Positions 10,193 to 21,751 of a DNA stretch of 64,000 nt are shown in pieces; the first letter of the stretch is position 1, and each line of letters starts with the position of its first letter. The notes under the pieces were generated by a model. It worked only from the letters and a program-made list of their open reading frames with translations, searched no databases and had not been told where the DNA came from. Made by a program: the position numbers and the translations under genes. The stretch comes from Acholoe squamosa (lineage: Eukaryota > Annelida > Polychaeta > Phyllodocida > Polynoidae). The stretch spans positions 111,021,669 to 111,085,668 of the forward strand of contig OX439036.1 in the NCBI GenBank assembly GCA_949317995.1, written 5' to 3'.

Positions 10193-10328
10193 CTTTTTCT
10201 GTGGTTTATAGTAAAACTATAAATAACAACACAACTAAAGTTCCAACTAAGTTTCTAAGATGGCATTTTATTAAATTGTAAGTAGTATGAACGAACAGTT
10301 TCGGCACTGTATGGCCTTCATCAGGGTT
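10193..10328 (-). mobile_element. 136-bp insertion with perfect 12-bp target duplication
   Basis: GTAAATATACAA occurs at 10181-10192 and again at 10329-10340, and copy A has it once. The insert is therefore a retroposed or transposed unit. It contains a short hairpin (TTTATAGT-AAA-ACTATAAA, near 10210) and a hammerhead-ribozyme-like core at its right end. A fragment of a Penelope-like element or of a short ribozyme-bearing retroposon is the best guess. Confidence 0.6.
10288..10324 (-). ncRNA. Hammerhead-ribozyme-like core
   Basis: The minus strand reads CTGATGA (10324-10318), a GGC...GCC stem, then GAAAC (10302-10298). These are the two invariant hammerhead boxes at the right spacing, followed by TGTTCGTT, which could give the 2-bp stem III and UH cleavage site seen in Penelope-like elements. 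An unpaired A precedes stem II and stem I is not convincing, so the copy may be inactive or coincidental. Confidence 0.35.
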
Positions 10329-11033
10329 GTAAATATACAATTGTTTATAAAGTATAATGTTTTGCTCCACTCTACCTGTGAGATGATGATGATGATGAGG
10401 ACCCCCATGGACGCTGCCATGTCCCCCATTGTCTCGGTCGGTATGGCATGTTCAGACCCTCATATCTCGGTCGTTTACGCCCCTACAGCCTTTATATTGT
10501 GCATGAGCAGAGGTAAATATGTCAAGTTACCACTGCCTGCTTTCCAGGCGCGTAACTTGTGCTGGTTTGTCTGTAGCACGGCCTTGATCTTGGGCTCATT
10601 TTGACCGTCTAATTATGGCCTTTACATAAATGCTTTCATATTTGACCTAGGTAGCTCAGGAGCGACGCTAGAGGGACCGGAAGGTTATGGCGTTGTTACT
10701 TAAATAACCTATTGTTCAGTCTTGGGGTGCTTAGACACCCATGACGGCGTCAGCGGTGCCCAGGCACCCATGACGGCCGGTTGCATTCACTTACAAGTTA
10801 TTATATTGTGTACCGGACCATGAGGTCGGTCTCTTAGACTCTTAAAAGCATTATATTGTGCAGTGGACCATGAGGTCGGACTCTTTGATGTTGTAACCTA
10901 TGTATCTTTGCCCTAGCTGGTGTGCAGTGGGGCATGAACGCTCACATGGAAGTACAATGTATCAATTTCTTATATATTCTTTGATTAATACAATAATATG
11001 TTAAGATAATTGGAATAATAAAATGGTATATGA

Positions 11034-12783
11034 TAATAGTATGGATGAGGCTTACGTAATGGACTTTACTCTACTATGTTTATCTGTGATGTGAAGTTTC
11101 TTACCGCAGGGAGAGATCATTTGGAAAATTAAGGCAATTCTGAAATGGAATATATTGATTAATGCATTAAGTACAAATTGACTAACAGCAGAGCACATAG
11201 TGATTAAAATGTACATAAAATAGTATCAGTTATTTGATCACAGTCATGATATCTGACAGATTTAATCCAGATGACACTTTGTAATACTAGTACATAAGGG
11301 GAAATCAATAGCCACAATGGTCTTGTGTATTGTTCATTGAAATTAAACACATTTAATGACACTAGTTATATAGTGAATTCTGAATTCCAAGCTATCGTAC
11401 TTATTCTACAGAAAGTATGCTATATATAACACATTGCATTGTCGATATTATATTTCAGTAGTTATTATAATTCAAAACATGTGAATTGTTAAAATATGAT
11501 CTGGAGCCAAAGTAAAAAGCAAATTGAGATAAGGAATAATCTATATAACATTTACCCCAAGATGTACCAGCATGTTACATATGTGTCCAATAATTACTTA
11601 TAGGGACCGTTGGAATACATTCCTCTAGGGGAGTCTATGTAGTCACCCTGACTCACCACTAGAGGGAGGTCTCACCACTTGGGTCGGTTGTAACCACCTT
11701 CATTCTTCATACAAATCTCCCAACTACATGTACACTTTTGTTGATTCTCGGCGTTTTTTTTTTATATTAGCCAATATCAATTACAAGAAATGGAAAGTAA
11801 ATTTACCCTAAGCTGGATGCACATGGTATAAGCATCCAGATGTGGTCAGCACGTGATGACCCCATTGTCTGTCGTGAGGATGAATCACAGTAATTTATGA
11901 TGATGTTATATTTCTGTACAACAAAAAAGCTCTGATAAATAAGCTGTCTACAGTGGCCCAATAGGGATAAGATGTGATGTGAAAAAAAAAGAAAAAAAAA
12001 GAAATGTAAAATAGAAAATAAAATGATTTTCAAAAGTAAAATGTGAATATGATTTTGAATTTCAAAAATGAAGTGCCAAATCAAATGTGATTTTTAATTT
12101 GGATTTCAAAATTGAAATCAAAAATATAAAATCAACGGTGGTGATAATCCATTGTATAAGATTATCTTGGTATATTCACAAACTGGACTAGTTCAATTTT
12201 CACTTACCAGGTGGTGTCAGAGGCAGCACTGCCACACTTCCTATACATGTACCAGTTTTCCTGTGAGTGTCGTCGTGACAATCTTTTTGGGATTTTAAAT
12301 TTGAAAATAAAAATATAAAATCAATGGCTTATTTCAAGTGACAATTAAGCTGTGGTTGCTACGTAATTTAGATCAATCAACCAGTACCACTTCTATACCA
12401 ATCAGATTCCTGTAGCTTTATAGTAGGAAACATTTTACCGGTAGTACCTAGGCAGTATATATATATGGGAAATTTTTTTTAGAGGTCTCAACTTTCGCTG
12501 CTTTTGTCACACTACTCTAGAAGATTCTTCAGGTGCAATGAACCGGTTTAGAAGTTACAGGTGTATAGCAGCCATCACGATCTAAAAGTGCCATTTTTAA
12601 TTTAACAGATTTGGAGCATTTTAGTGGTTTATCCCTAAAAGTCACTAAAATTTGGACTTTTCATGATGTCACACACCCATTTTTCATGTGTTATCTAGTT
12701 TAAACCAATGCACATTCAAGTTGAGAGTTCAGAATCTGTTTTATTTAATCATATTAGGCTGTTAGATGACAAGTGTAGAGGAC
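11034..12783. other. No gene recognised
   Basis: AT-rich DNA with A-rich runs near 11,980-12,110. A GTAAGT-type donor on the minus strand near 12,209 follows ~70 open bases, but there is no supporting second exon. Confidence 0.4.
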
Positions 12784-12797
12784 GGTGAAAATATCTA

Positions 12798-12867
12798 GGA
12801 TCACTGGGACTCGAACCCGGATCTCTGGCATGACATTTCAGCATGCTAACCATTACACCATGATCCC
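12798..12867 (-). tRNA. tRNA-like sequence (pseudogene or SINE head)
   Basis: The minus strand shows a 7-bp acceptor stem (GGGATCA with TGATCCT, one G-T), an A-box-like D arm (TGGTGTAATGGTTAGCA) resembling tRNA-Gln, a loop ATGTCAT with GTC in the anticodon position, and a T arm with GGTTCGAGTCC (B box). The anticodon stem has two or three mismatches and no functional CCA end is seen, so it is not a confident gene. It is flanked by GGTGAAAATATC (12784-12795) and GATATTTCCACC (12874-12885), which are complementary and extend the acceptor stem. Confidence 0.5.
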
Positions 12868-12885
12868 TTGCCTGATATTTCCACC

Positions 12886-15800
12886 TTCCAAATACACCTG
12901 GATCGGTATGATACACACAAGGGGAGCAGCGATTACCAGGTATCTGGCTCCTGAGGGTCAATCTACCAGGCACAAGGATTTCTGGTCCCCTACACAAGGA
13001 TGTGATATAAAGGATGATATTGGATAGGGTTAAAGGCATTAACTTAGCTTTTTGAGGTTTACCATAGGTATCTACAAAATTAGGGAAATGTAAGATCCGG
13101 CAACATGACCATAAATTCTTCAATTTAAGTGAAAAAATCCTTGCAAAATTAACATTAATTCCTTCTCTATGAACAATTTAGCCATACCAAATATCAAAGA
13201 GATATCCTTATTATTTTCTTGTCTGCAGTGCAATATGAGGCTTAAAAAATGGTGTGGCCAAGACACTTGCCAGATCTTAAACCTAAAGGCTCTTCAGTAA
13301 ACATCTCATAGAAGAATTATAGCATTAACTATGTATTAAGTTATGTACTTGACTTTATATTCTGGTCACAAATTGTCATTATGCAAATGTCTATGAGTGC
13401 CTATTTTATCTTATAACCTAGGCTTGAACCAAACCTAGCTAGAAGTTACTAGTACTGACATGTCACAACTGTATTCATTAAGAAGCAGCATTGGGCATTT
13501 TTCCAGAAGTATATAATCTAGAAATTGATCTTATCTGGGAAATAGCAAGGAAATGGTTTAGAGAAGACATTACTTTCAATAGTAGAGACATGAAGAAGTT
13601 TTCTATTTAATTTAAAGTGATTATTTAAATGTTCAGGTTCAAGGGAATATGAACAAAAATGTGTTTTGCGGTTAGATTATAAATGGTACTAATACATTAC
13701 TTAGAATGAATCCAGCCCTTGGGAGTCATTTTTTTCAAAAGCTGTATTCAAACTTCATGCGTGATGCATTAATGCAATAGCAGCCCTTAATGGGTTAAGG
13801 GGTCACATGTGGTGAGCGTTCTGTGTGGGGTTTCACCAGAGGTGGTCCTGCTTGGTATGAGAGAACTAGACTCATGCTATAAATATAAAGGGTGTAACAC
13901 AAATTACCAAGTACCATACACCTTGAACTACATCCTTATTGGTACGTTACAATAATCTCGTGGGTTTGGAGATATATTAATCCTAAATTCAATTATCTCC
14001 TGACATTCATTTTGAACACTCCTGTCATGTGTTCACCATGTACTACAAATAGGGATACAGGATTTTCCTAGGGATATTTTAAAAAGGTAACTACTTCAGT
14101 GAGATTCAGCAAGATAAAGTGAGGTAGCTTGAGGTAAAGTGAAAGATTGTGCAAATAAATATGGCAGGGTCCTCCTGGGAGGAGCAAGGTGACTCGGCAC
14201 TGTCATCTACATTAAGTGAATCTGAGTCTGTAAGGTCTCAAGCACCTGCTTACCCATAGTGCTGTTACCTACATGTATGTAACTGATAATAACATTTAAC
14301 TAGTTATCAGATTCATAAACACATACATGTCTCTTCCATATAAGAAGAGAAAAGGGGAGGGGGTCTGCACACATATAAAGTGGTAAACTATTTCCTTTGA
14401 TTTTTTCTACCCAGCCACGAGTATATTTTTGCAAGAGCCCACACTCTAGGTGAAACAACAGACATCTTGATGGATATATCTTTTTCCACACTTTGTAGTC
14501 ATAAATCAGGACAGTATCACTCAAATTTAATGACTTTTAAGTGTCAAGTTACAAATCAGGATACATTGATTGATTATAAATCATAAACAGCAAAGAATAC
14601 ATGAAAGTTAACTAACAGAGATAAAATGATTACTTTGGGATTACCCATATTCGAGCCTTACTCTAGTTTGCATTGTCCCAAGGCTGCAGTTTACATTATG
14701 AAGCAATAACTAAATTATTCTGATATTTAAATACATTGTGCTGAGAAAATGGTTGGGTGTATCACTTATTCTTTCAATCCTTAAGGGCCCAATAGCTATA
14801 GAAGCAGTGCATATGTCATATCGTGCAAAGTTGTTGAGACAAGAGGCCCTGTTCTGTGATATTTTGAATCAAATGTCAAAAGAGAGACTTCTTTTGTCTG
14901 GAAGCCCTAAAGGCATCGCAGCACTCCAGATGTATGATGTATGTGCTCATTTGACATTAAGTTTGAAGGCCTCCTTGCTTGGGGGAAGGGATGTCATACA
15001 AACCCTTTTGCATATGCTTCTGCCTGTTTGCTTTTAACAAGCTTTTAAACTTTTAACAATCAGACATTGTTCCATTACAGTTATGTCCATAACACATTGC
15101 TACAAATATTGATCTGACCCCTTAAATCAATTTGTCATCCCCAAAAACCCTACTTTTGATATATTACACATGTTAATCACATGGATACTGACAGAACTAT
15201 GACATAAAACAGTTTTAGTCCGTCCTTGTGGCAGCCATCTTGGATTTCTCAAATTGTCCAACAATGCCAGCTTGGCATCGTTAAGATTCTTCAGGGGGTT
15301 TTCCTGCAAGGTCAACCTAGCTGGCTGCCAGACTAATAACCCCAGCATTTTCAAAACTTGATGTTCAAATGCGATGATACATGGCTTCCTGGCATTCACC
15401 GTAGTATTAGTGGATGCATCTTAACCTTCCTTATAACTTCATTAATGGTTTTGGCATCTTAGCAGATCTTCTATACATCTATAAATTCCATATTTTGGAC
15501 AATTCAAATGCATCTATTACGATGCAATTAAGGATGTGGTAAAATCTAGGGTTTTTAAGCTTTACATGAAATCAACTTTTGTGTCTATTCAGAGTAAGAA
15601 AGCAAAGATGTTGACGATAGTATTCTCATCTTTCCTCTCCTAAGGATATATATGTCTTCACATGAAACAAAAAGCTTTCAATTGTAAGGAAACCCTTTGT
15701 TTGGATTTCTGCAAACCCTTGAGGGCTAGGAGTAGGACGAGAACACAATTCATTGTGAGACACACAATGGCATAGTAATAAAAGTTTTCCAGAATATATC

Positions 15801-17088
15801 TTGTTGATAGGAACTTTCTCCACTGGGATGAAAAAATTCTACATAGAAACAACCTCCTAAAATAGAGTCTTGAGAGCTATAATCCTTTTCAATAATCTTT
15901 GTGGCCATAATAGTACAGTTACAATAAATCCTCTGTGCAGATGAGAAGTGAAGTGTCAGGTTTTATAAGACTTCTGTCACGTTTTATTTTGTGTCATTCT
16001 GAATATTTGTCTTTGGAAACACCTAATACTCCTGCTCTTTATATATCTGTCTCAAGCACATTTAGGTGCTCCCCAAAAATATCATAAAATCTGTGTACTT
16101 ACAAGTCGATTCTAATACACAAGTTGGAGAAACAATAAAAATGTTTCAGTAGAGCTTATCCTAATAGCATGATACACTGAAGTACACACATTGCGGGATG
16201 AGTCTTTCATTAAAACGGAAACCAATTTTCAAGGTACTATGACTGCAATACTTCAAATCCCAGTGGGACCCTCACTGCCTTTACAACCCTATATATCTTG
16301 TTGTCACTAAAGTTTGGTTTTCTATGCCTGTTGTATCAAGCCCTACTTGATTACAATATATAAGTGTCATTCATACGATCACTCAAATTAGTTTTGAGGT
16401 ACTTAAATCATAGTGGCTGTGTCTAGTTGTATCGTCTTGAGAAATGCCATCCTGATGTCTAGCATAGAAATCATACCGATCTTAGTAACCTTTTTTGTCA
16501 GACCTAACACAGTGGAAAAAAAGTATTTCTTGGCAGCATGTTTTCCGTACCATCAAGTCAAGTACTGGTGACAAATGATTGTATTACAACAATTCAGTCT
16601 TGTCTTTTCTATTCAAATCTAGTACCCCGAGGGGATAATTTTGTATAGTATGTGTTTTCATACATCCTTAGTTATAAAGCTGGTATGATACAGCAAAGGT
16701 CTATTTGCATGGTCTGTATTTCTATACTACATCAAAGTATATCTAAAGTCATAAACCCCTCCTATTAGTAAATTATTCATAAGGCAATATTTTGCTAGGA
16801 ACAATGCACCAGACTTAGCTCTTTTCAATAAGCACCTGTCCATAAACTCCAGAAAACTTAACGTTAATGGGTGCTCAGCTTCCATTCCCTATTGTATGGA
16901 GGCCGCGCCTGGCGTCCGTGTTTCTAGCACATAGTGTTTATGCAGTGCTGAAACTACAGTGTAGAGCACAATGGTATATTAAAGCTTCTTTATAGCCGCT
17001 CTTGTATCTAAAGGAGGCCTATTTCCTGAGTTCCGGAAGATCCTGTTTATAAGTTTCACCTGGAGGGCATTTTTCAATAATGCTTAAT
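12886..17088. other. No gene recognised; one MITE half
   Basis: About 4.2 kb of AT-rich DNA with only short unsupported ORFs. Positions 13757-13800 match one end of the palindromic MITE seen at 52863-53010 (GATGCATTAATGCA, then AGCAGCCCTTAA). Confidence 0.4.
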
Positions 17089-17183
17089 CCTTTAAAGGCC
17101 ACTGATGGAGGAGTGCATCAATCCCATTGGTTGACATAGAGACTGCTTACCAGCACTTTATTGGAGCACCATGCTGACCATCC
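17089..17183. mobile_element. Truncated palindromic MITE
   Basis: CCTTTAAAGGCC through CACTTTATTGG to CATGCTGACCATCCC follows the left two-thirds of the MITE at 52863-53010. It ends abruptly at the AT microsatellite that borders the split-repeat retrotransposon. Confidence 0.6.
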
Positions 17184-17189
17184 CATATA

Positions 17190-17194
17190 TATAC

Positions 17195-17263
<69 letters not shown>
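17190..17263. repeat. (AT)n microsatellite
   Basis: Nearly pure AT dinucleotides flanked by CCCATATA on the left and TATATGGG on the right, so the tract is the loop of an inverted repeat abutting the A1 terminal repeat. Confidence 0.95.
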
Positions 17264-17266
<3 letters not shown>

Positions 17267-17481
17267 GACTATATACTTCCAGGTATATATATATATATAT
17301 ATAATTAATGAGTGATACGTTGGTACTACTTTTCACCAGGGCGCCTGATTTTCGATGACATCACACATAATATTTCCTCCAGTATATAAGTTCCAGCAGT
17401 TGAACTAACGGTCAATTGTCAATTAGCTTCAAATGCTCAGACAGCATACACCACTCTGGGTGGTGCTGGAAATTTTAAACT
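17264..17481 (+). repeat. Split direct repeat A1
   Basis: TGGGACTATATAC...TTTAAACT, ~85-90% identical to 20064-20310 outside the internal TA run, which is much shorter here. Confidence 0.85.
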
Positions 17482-17530
17482 GTTTTTTTTTTCAGTTTAG
17501 TCACGTTAATACGGTATATACCCTGTCATT

Positions 17531-18480
17531 ATGGGTAGAAAAGGAACTTCTGGTGGCGGGTTGAGGTCTAAAGCCAAGAAATCTCCTAAAAAAGACAGGA
17601 ATATAGCCAATTCAAGGACTTCGAGCAGTGTGAGATCTAATGGGGTTAGCCAGGAGCTACCTACCCCAAATGCTACTGGGGTTATTTTGGCTCAACCATT
17701 GACCAGACGATTGGGGATTTGGAGGATTGTTCTAGCCATATTGAACAGCAGTTAACAGATATCAAGTTCCTATTGGAGGGGCAGGCGCTGAACCGAGCAA
17801 CTACTACAACAGCGGAGGGCGAGTCGAAGATGGATCGTACACGTGGCAATGTTTGTAAACATTCCACTAGTGATGCCGTAACCAGGCGACAGGGGTGGGG
17901 CTGACAATGGTCACCGGACTACCGCAGGCTCCATGGTAACCAGGATCCACTCGTACAAGCCGGTCTTCTTCTTACCGTACCATTTCATTGAATTCCTCAA
18001 CATCTATTGACTCAACCACCTCTAGGAATGGTCGTCATCATGCATATACAGACAGAGGTATGTTGGATCAAAAGAATTTTCTTAAAAAGGGCAAGAAACT
18101 GCATAGCATTGAGAAGTTATTGCTTGTTAACGTAAGGATGATGAAGCAACTTATTGAGGAGGGGGAAGATATCTTCGCTGTGGTAAAGCACATAGAAGTG
18201 TTGGTGGAAAAATCTTCAACAAAAATATATACCCTCAAGGCCTTAGTGCTTACGATTCCTCTGTTAAGAATAGGGCAAATTCTGATGGTGTAGAGTCATT
18301 CAGTGATGTAAGAAGTGAAGATATTATAAGGCATTTGTCCTACGATGGGACAGTTCAGGCTCAAAAAGCAGGTGTAGCCAAACCTAAAAGTTTCAAATCT
18401 AAACAAACCAGTCGCACTTGCTATGCGTTTAACAGGGCGAAGGGGTGTAAGGAGGACCCATGTAGATATCGACATGCCTC
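17531..18480 (+). pseudogene. Gag-like ORF with CCCH zinc finger
   Basis: It begins MGRKGTSGGG with a Lys/Ser-rich N-terminus, changes frame near 17,700 into a segment with IEQQLTDIKFLLEG, and again near 17,900-18,290. It ends with C-x8-C-x4-C-x3-H (CYAFNRAKGC...CRYRH, 18,418-18,478), the zinc finger typical of DIRS/Ngaro Gag proteins, then a TAA. At least two frameshifts are needed, so it is a broken copy. It would package element RNA. Confidence 0.6.
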
Positions 18481-18523
18481 TTAAAGTTTTCAATTGTAAA
18501 AATATCATTTTAAATGATAATGA

Positions 18524-18920
18524 ATGTACTCGGATTCTTCGATACAAGGTTTTGGGGCTTGGTCCAGTAAGGATTACTTGTATGGTACATGGTATGATAC
18601 TGATCCATTGCTTGACATTTGTGGTCATTTTACTCCTGTGCCTAAGTTAGATAATCTCAAGGTTCACCACAGGAATATTAATGTATATGAACTCTATCCT
18701 GTCATGGTGGGTCTGAAGCACTGATTAAAGAAGTTTAGTAACACTAGAGTCCACTGTATCACAGATAACATGCAAGTCTTGGCTATGGTAAATACTGGTA
18801 GATCCACGAACAAATTGTGCATGGAATGGTTATGTGAGATTTTCTGGTTATGTTGAATTATATTCTACATATATTAGGTCAGAGGATAACATCTTGGCTG
18901 ACCAATTGTTGAGGTTAAAT
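18524..18920 (+). pseudogene. RNase H remnant of DIRS/Ngaro pol
   Basis: Open stretches read YSDSSIQGFGAWS, NVYELYPVMVGLK, ITDNMQVLAMVNTG and EDNILADQLLRL. These correspond to the D, E, D and terminal (N-x-AD-x-LSR-like) motifs of the RNase H domain of YR retrotransposons. A stop after VGLKH and a frame change near 18,850 break it. The catalytic RT palm that should precede it is gone. Confidence 0.6.
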
Positions 18921-19023
18921 TATAAACGTGTCCCGAAAAAATGCAAGAATGTTTTGGGTGAATATAACATGTGTTGTTATGATTGCAAGAAGCCAGAGAG
19001 GAGAAGAAAAAATTCTTATATAG

Positions 19024-19875
19024 GGGGCTGAGGCTACTCGTAAAACTCGAAGACTGCAGTTTAGCAGGTACAGAAAATTTTGTAAAAATTTTAATTTTAC
19101 TTCTCTTCCTTGTTCTCCCTCTCAAGCTTCTTTATATTGTGTGTACCTGTCTGATTTTATGAAACCTATCTCAGTCAGGAATTATTTGTCTGCTGTGTGG
19201 TATTACCAGAAATTAAAAGGTTATACGGATTATAGCAGTAATTTTGTGGTAAAAAAGACCCTTGATGGTATTGAAAGGTTGTGTAAAGGGCCCGGTAGTA
19301 CAACCTACCCTCTTAGTCCTAGGGACATGGTTCAAATTAAGTCTAGATTTAATATAGAGTCTATAGAAGATGTGGTATTTTGGTCAGCTATATTGTTATG
19401 TTACCGAGGTGTTTTCAGGATAGGTCATGTAGTACATTCACCTCATAACTTTTTAAAGGAGAACGTTTCTTCTGACTGTATAGAGATCAGAGTTACTTCA
19501 TCAAAAACTGACCAATTTGGCAAGCGCTCCTACATTGTGTATCTTAAAAGAGATGATAGGTCTGAATTATGCCCAGCTAGATATTTTAATAAGTGTGTAA
19601 GAGCCTGTAGGTACAACAGGTTTCTTTTCTCCATCCATTCAAGACCTTTGCAATATAGCTATGTAAATACTAGGTTAATATATATTGCCTTTCAATGTGG
19701 TTTGTCAAATGGAGTCTTAACTCATTTACTTAGGCATGGTGGTGCAACTTTATTAAAGAATGCATGCCTAAGTGTTCAGGATATTATGAAGTGAGCCAAT
19801 TGGAAGTCTAATGTTATTTATAAATATTTACATGAGTCTAAGGACAGCTTGCTGGCTTTAGATGTAATGATTTAA
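19024..19875 (+). pseudogene. Tyrosine recombinase of Ngaro-like element
   Basis: The frame is open from about 19,024, with an N-terminal SAM-like core-binding segment (FCKNFNF, SVRNYLSAVWYYQKL). The catalytic half shows an Arg in LCYRGVFRIGHV, H-x-x-R in HLLRHGGATLL, and a Tyr in IYKYLHES. A TGA at 19,795-19,797 separates the H-x-x-R motif from the Tyr nucleophile, so the protein made would lack the active tyrosine; the frame is open again to TAA at 19,873. One point mutation separates it from a full recombinase. Confidence 0.75.
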
Positions 19876-19927
19876 TGTTATAGTTATTTAATGTGGAATG
19901 TTTTACATTGTGTTTGCCGGTTGTTGG

Positions 19928-20063
19928 CATGTATAGGATTGACATTGACAAAGTCAATTCTCACAAAACCCAATGTCTTCTCATTATTCCGCTTATCATT
20001 ATTATATATTATAATATTCATTATTAATTATTACCGGTACACTCGTTTCAACACATTAACTTA
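19928..20063 (+). repeat. Split direct repeat B1
   Basis: CATGTATAGGATTGA...AACACATTAACTTA, repeated as B2 at 20471-20607. It is directly contiguous with A2. Confidence 0.85.
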
Positions 20064-20080
20064 TGGGACTATATACTCCC

Positions 20081-20144
<64 letters not shown>

Positions 20145-20310
20145 TGAGTGATACATTGGTACTACTTTTCACCAGGGTGCATGATTTTCGATGACGTCAC
20201 ACATAACATTTCCTTGAGTATATTAGCTTCCGCAGTTGAACCAACGGTCAATTGGCTACATATGCTCGGACAGCATACACCACGCTGGGTGGTGCTGGAA
20301 TTTTTAAACT
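20064..20310 (+). repeat. Split direct repeat A2
   Basis: Second copy of A1, with an expanded internal TA run of about 55 bases. Confidence 0.85.
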
Positions 20311-20372
20311 TTAAATTATTTTATTGTTATTTATGTATATATTGTTATTATATTGTATTGTGGATATTGTGA

Positions 20373-20424
<52 letters not shown>

Positions 20425-20470
20425 TGTCATTTATTGTATGAATTTATTGTCTTATCAATAAAGGCATACA

Positions 20471-20604
20471 CATGTATAGGATTGATATTGACAAAGTCAA
20501 TTCTCACCAAATGCAATGTCTTCTCATTATTTCTCTTATCATTATTATATATTATAATGTTCAATATTGATTATTACCGGTACACTCATTTCAACACATT
20601 GACT

Positions 20605-20607
<3 letters not shown>
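20471..20607 (+). repeat. Split direct repeat B2
   Basis: Second copy of B1, ending in the (TA)n tract at 20,606-20,714. A further TA tract lies between A2 and B2 (20,380-20,418). Confidence 0.85.
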
Positions 20608-20639
<32 letters not shown>

Positions 20640-20646
20640 ATAATAA

Positions 20647-20714
<68 letters not shown>
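20608..20714. repeat. (AT)n microsatellite
   Basis: TA dinucleotide tract, interrupted by ATAAATAAATAT near 20,642, at the right border of the split-repeat element. Confidence 0.9.
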
Positions 20715-20716
<2 letters not shown>

Positions 20717-21751
20717 TCCCTCCAGGGCTAAATTTTGTGTATAAGCCACACCTAATTTGCAAGTGGATGACATAACCAGATCAAGTTTTCTTTTTGTCTT
20801 CTTCTCAATAACTCCCAAAGATGAATCATCAGATCATTTTGTTACCTACACTGTTAAGAAAATGTCATCAAAATAACAACGGAATCCTCAGCCTAAAGTT
20901 GCCAGAGATCCATTGTTATTTTCACAGCGATTCCTTATACATTTGTCTACCACTATATTGCCATCCTGCATCATGCTTATTGTTAATGAAAAGGTCAACT
21001 GCATTGATGGGTATTGTATCCACTTGTAGTCTGCATAATATGTCACCATGGTGCTAAAAAGGGCATATTGCCGTAAAGCCTTATTTAGTCCTTGCATGTC
21101 ATAGAATAAGAGCAACACTACAATCAAAACTATCATCAGTGGAAAGTTCAATATTGAAAGCTTATAGTCTCCACCAGCATGCAATACCTTCTGTTCTCAC
21201 TAGCCGGTACTGTAAAATCTCAAATATAAACCACACCCATATGGTGCTGGCTCTTTTGGTTGTAAGTTTGGTTATTGAGACAGAACCTGATTTAATGGAT
21301 GTGATGTACCCAATAAGTATATTAAATGATTATGTAATTCCTTTTCCTTGGTAGGCTGCATGATCTTTAGAGCTGTAAGTGAACAGTACAATAACATGCA
21401 CATTCTTAATCACTTTGAATTCGAGGCACTTCTGACAGGTCACCCCAGTCACCTGTAATCTATGGGAGAGGACTCGTATGAAAAGCTTTCTGTTCTTAGG
21501 GCCTGGGGCGATGATAAGCCTAGTTTTCTATGATTTACACCTGTATGAAAGTTTTCATTGTATGCTATCCAAGGAAAAAGCTGGGTGAATGTCAGAAAAA
21601 GTGCACATATCTGGTGCACACAGTATAGAAAGACAAAAGTTTATTATATTGATAATGCAACATCTTGGCAATATGAAAACCCCTGGTGGACTGCCTTCCT
21701 CCAAGAACTGCAGTTTTTATTCATGGCCAACTGGATATCAGCGAATTTTGT
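20715..21751. other. No gene recognised
   Basis: Short ORFs only, none with recognisable motifs. A degenerate box-1-like stretch (GAGGCACTTCTGACAGGTC) lies near 21,422. Confidence 0.4.

Larger units (their letters stand above)
7479..11033 (-). mobile_element. Ty3/gypsy retrotransposon, copy B (defective, interrupted)
   Basis: LTR (11033-9989), primer-binding site, short minisatellite, frame-broken gag, then a deletion that joins the gag basic region to the protease-RT linker, then RT ending at 7479 where the LTR of copy A begins. The last RT bases match copy A from about 3,828 onward, so the break lies inside RT. The remainder of B is expected left of the window if A is a nested insertion. 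Confidence 0.8.
9989..11033 (-). repeat. 5' LTR of gypsy copy B (1,045 bp)
   Basis: Begins TGTCATACTAG; ends GGTATATGA, one base from the CA end of copy A. It carries a 136-bp insertion (10193-10328) with a 12-bp target duplication and lacks the ~350-bp block that follows CCACTCCACCTGTGAG in copy A. Confidence 0.85.
17264..20607 (+). mobile_element. Ngaro/PAT-like tyrosine-recombinase retrotransposon, RT deleted
   Basis: Terminal structure A1 (17264-17481) - ORFs - B1 (19928-20063) - A2 (20064-20310) - B2 (20471-20607), the split direct repeat arrangement of Ngaro and PAT elements of the DIRS order. Coding content in order is a gag with a CCCH zinc finger, an RNase H remnant and a tyrosine recombinase. 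No reverse transcriptase lies between gag and RNase H (about 18,480-18,520), and all ORFs carry breaks. It replicates, when intact, through a circular cDNA integrated by the recombinase. Confidence 0.8.

Noticed and set aside
12749-13123. 124-codon minus-strand ORF
   Set aside because: It runs through the tRNA-like palindrome and has no protein-family features.
14738-15037. 99-codon plus-strand ORF
   Set aside because: No motif, no splice context and no homologous copy in the window; expected by chance.
17118-20818. ORFs encoding runs of Tyr-Ile
   Set aside because: Translations of the (AT)n microsatellites.
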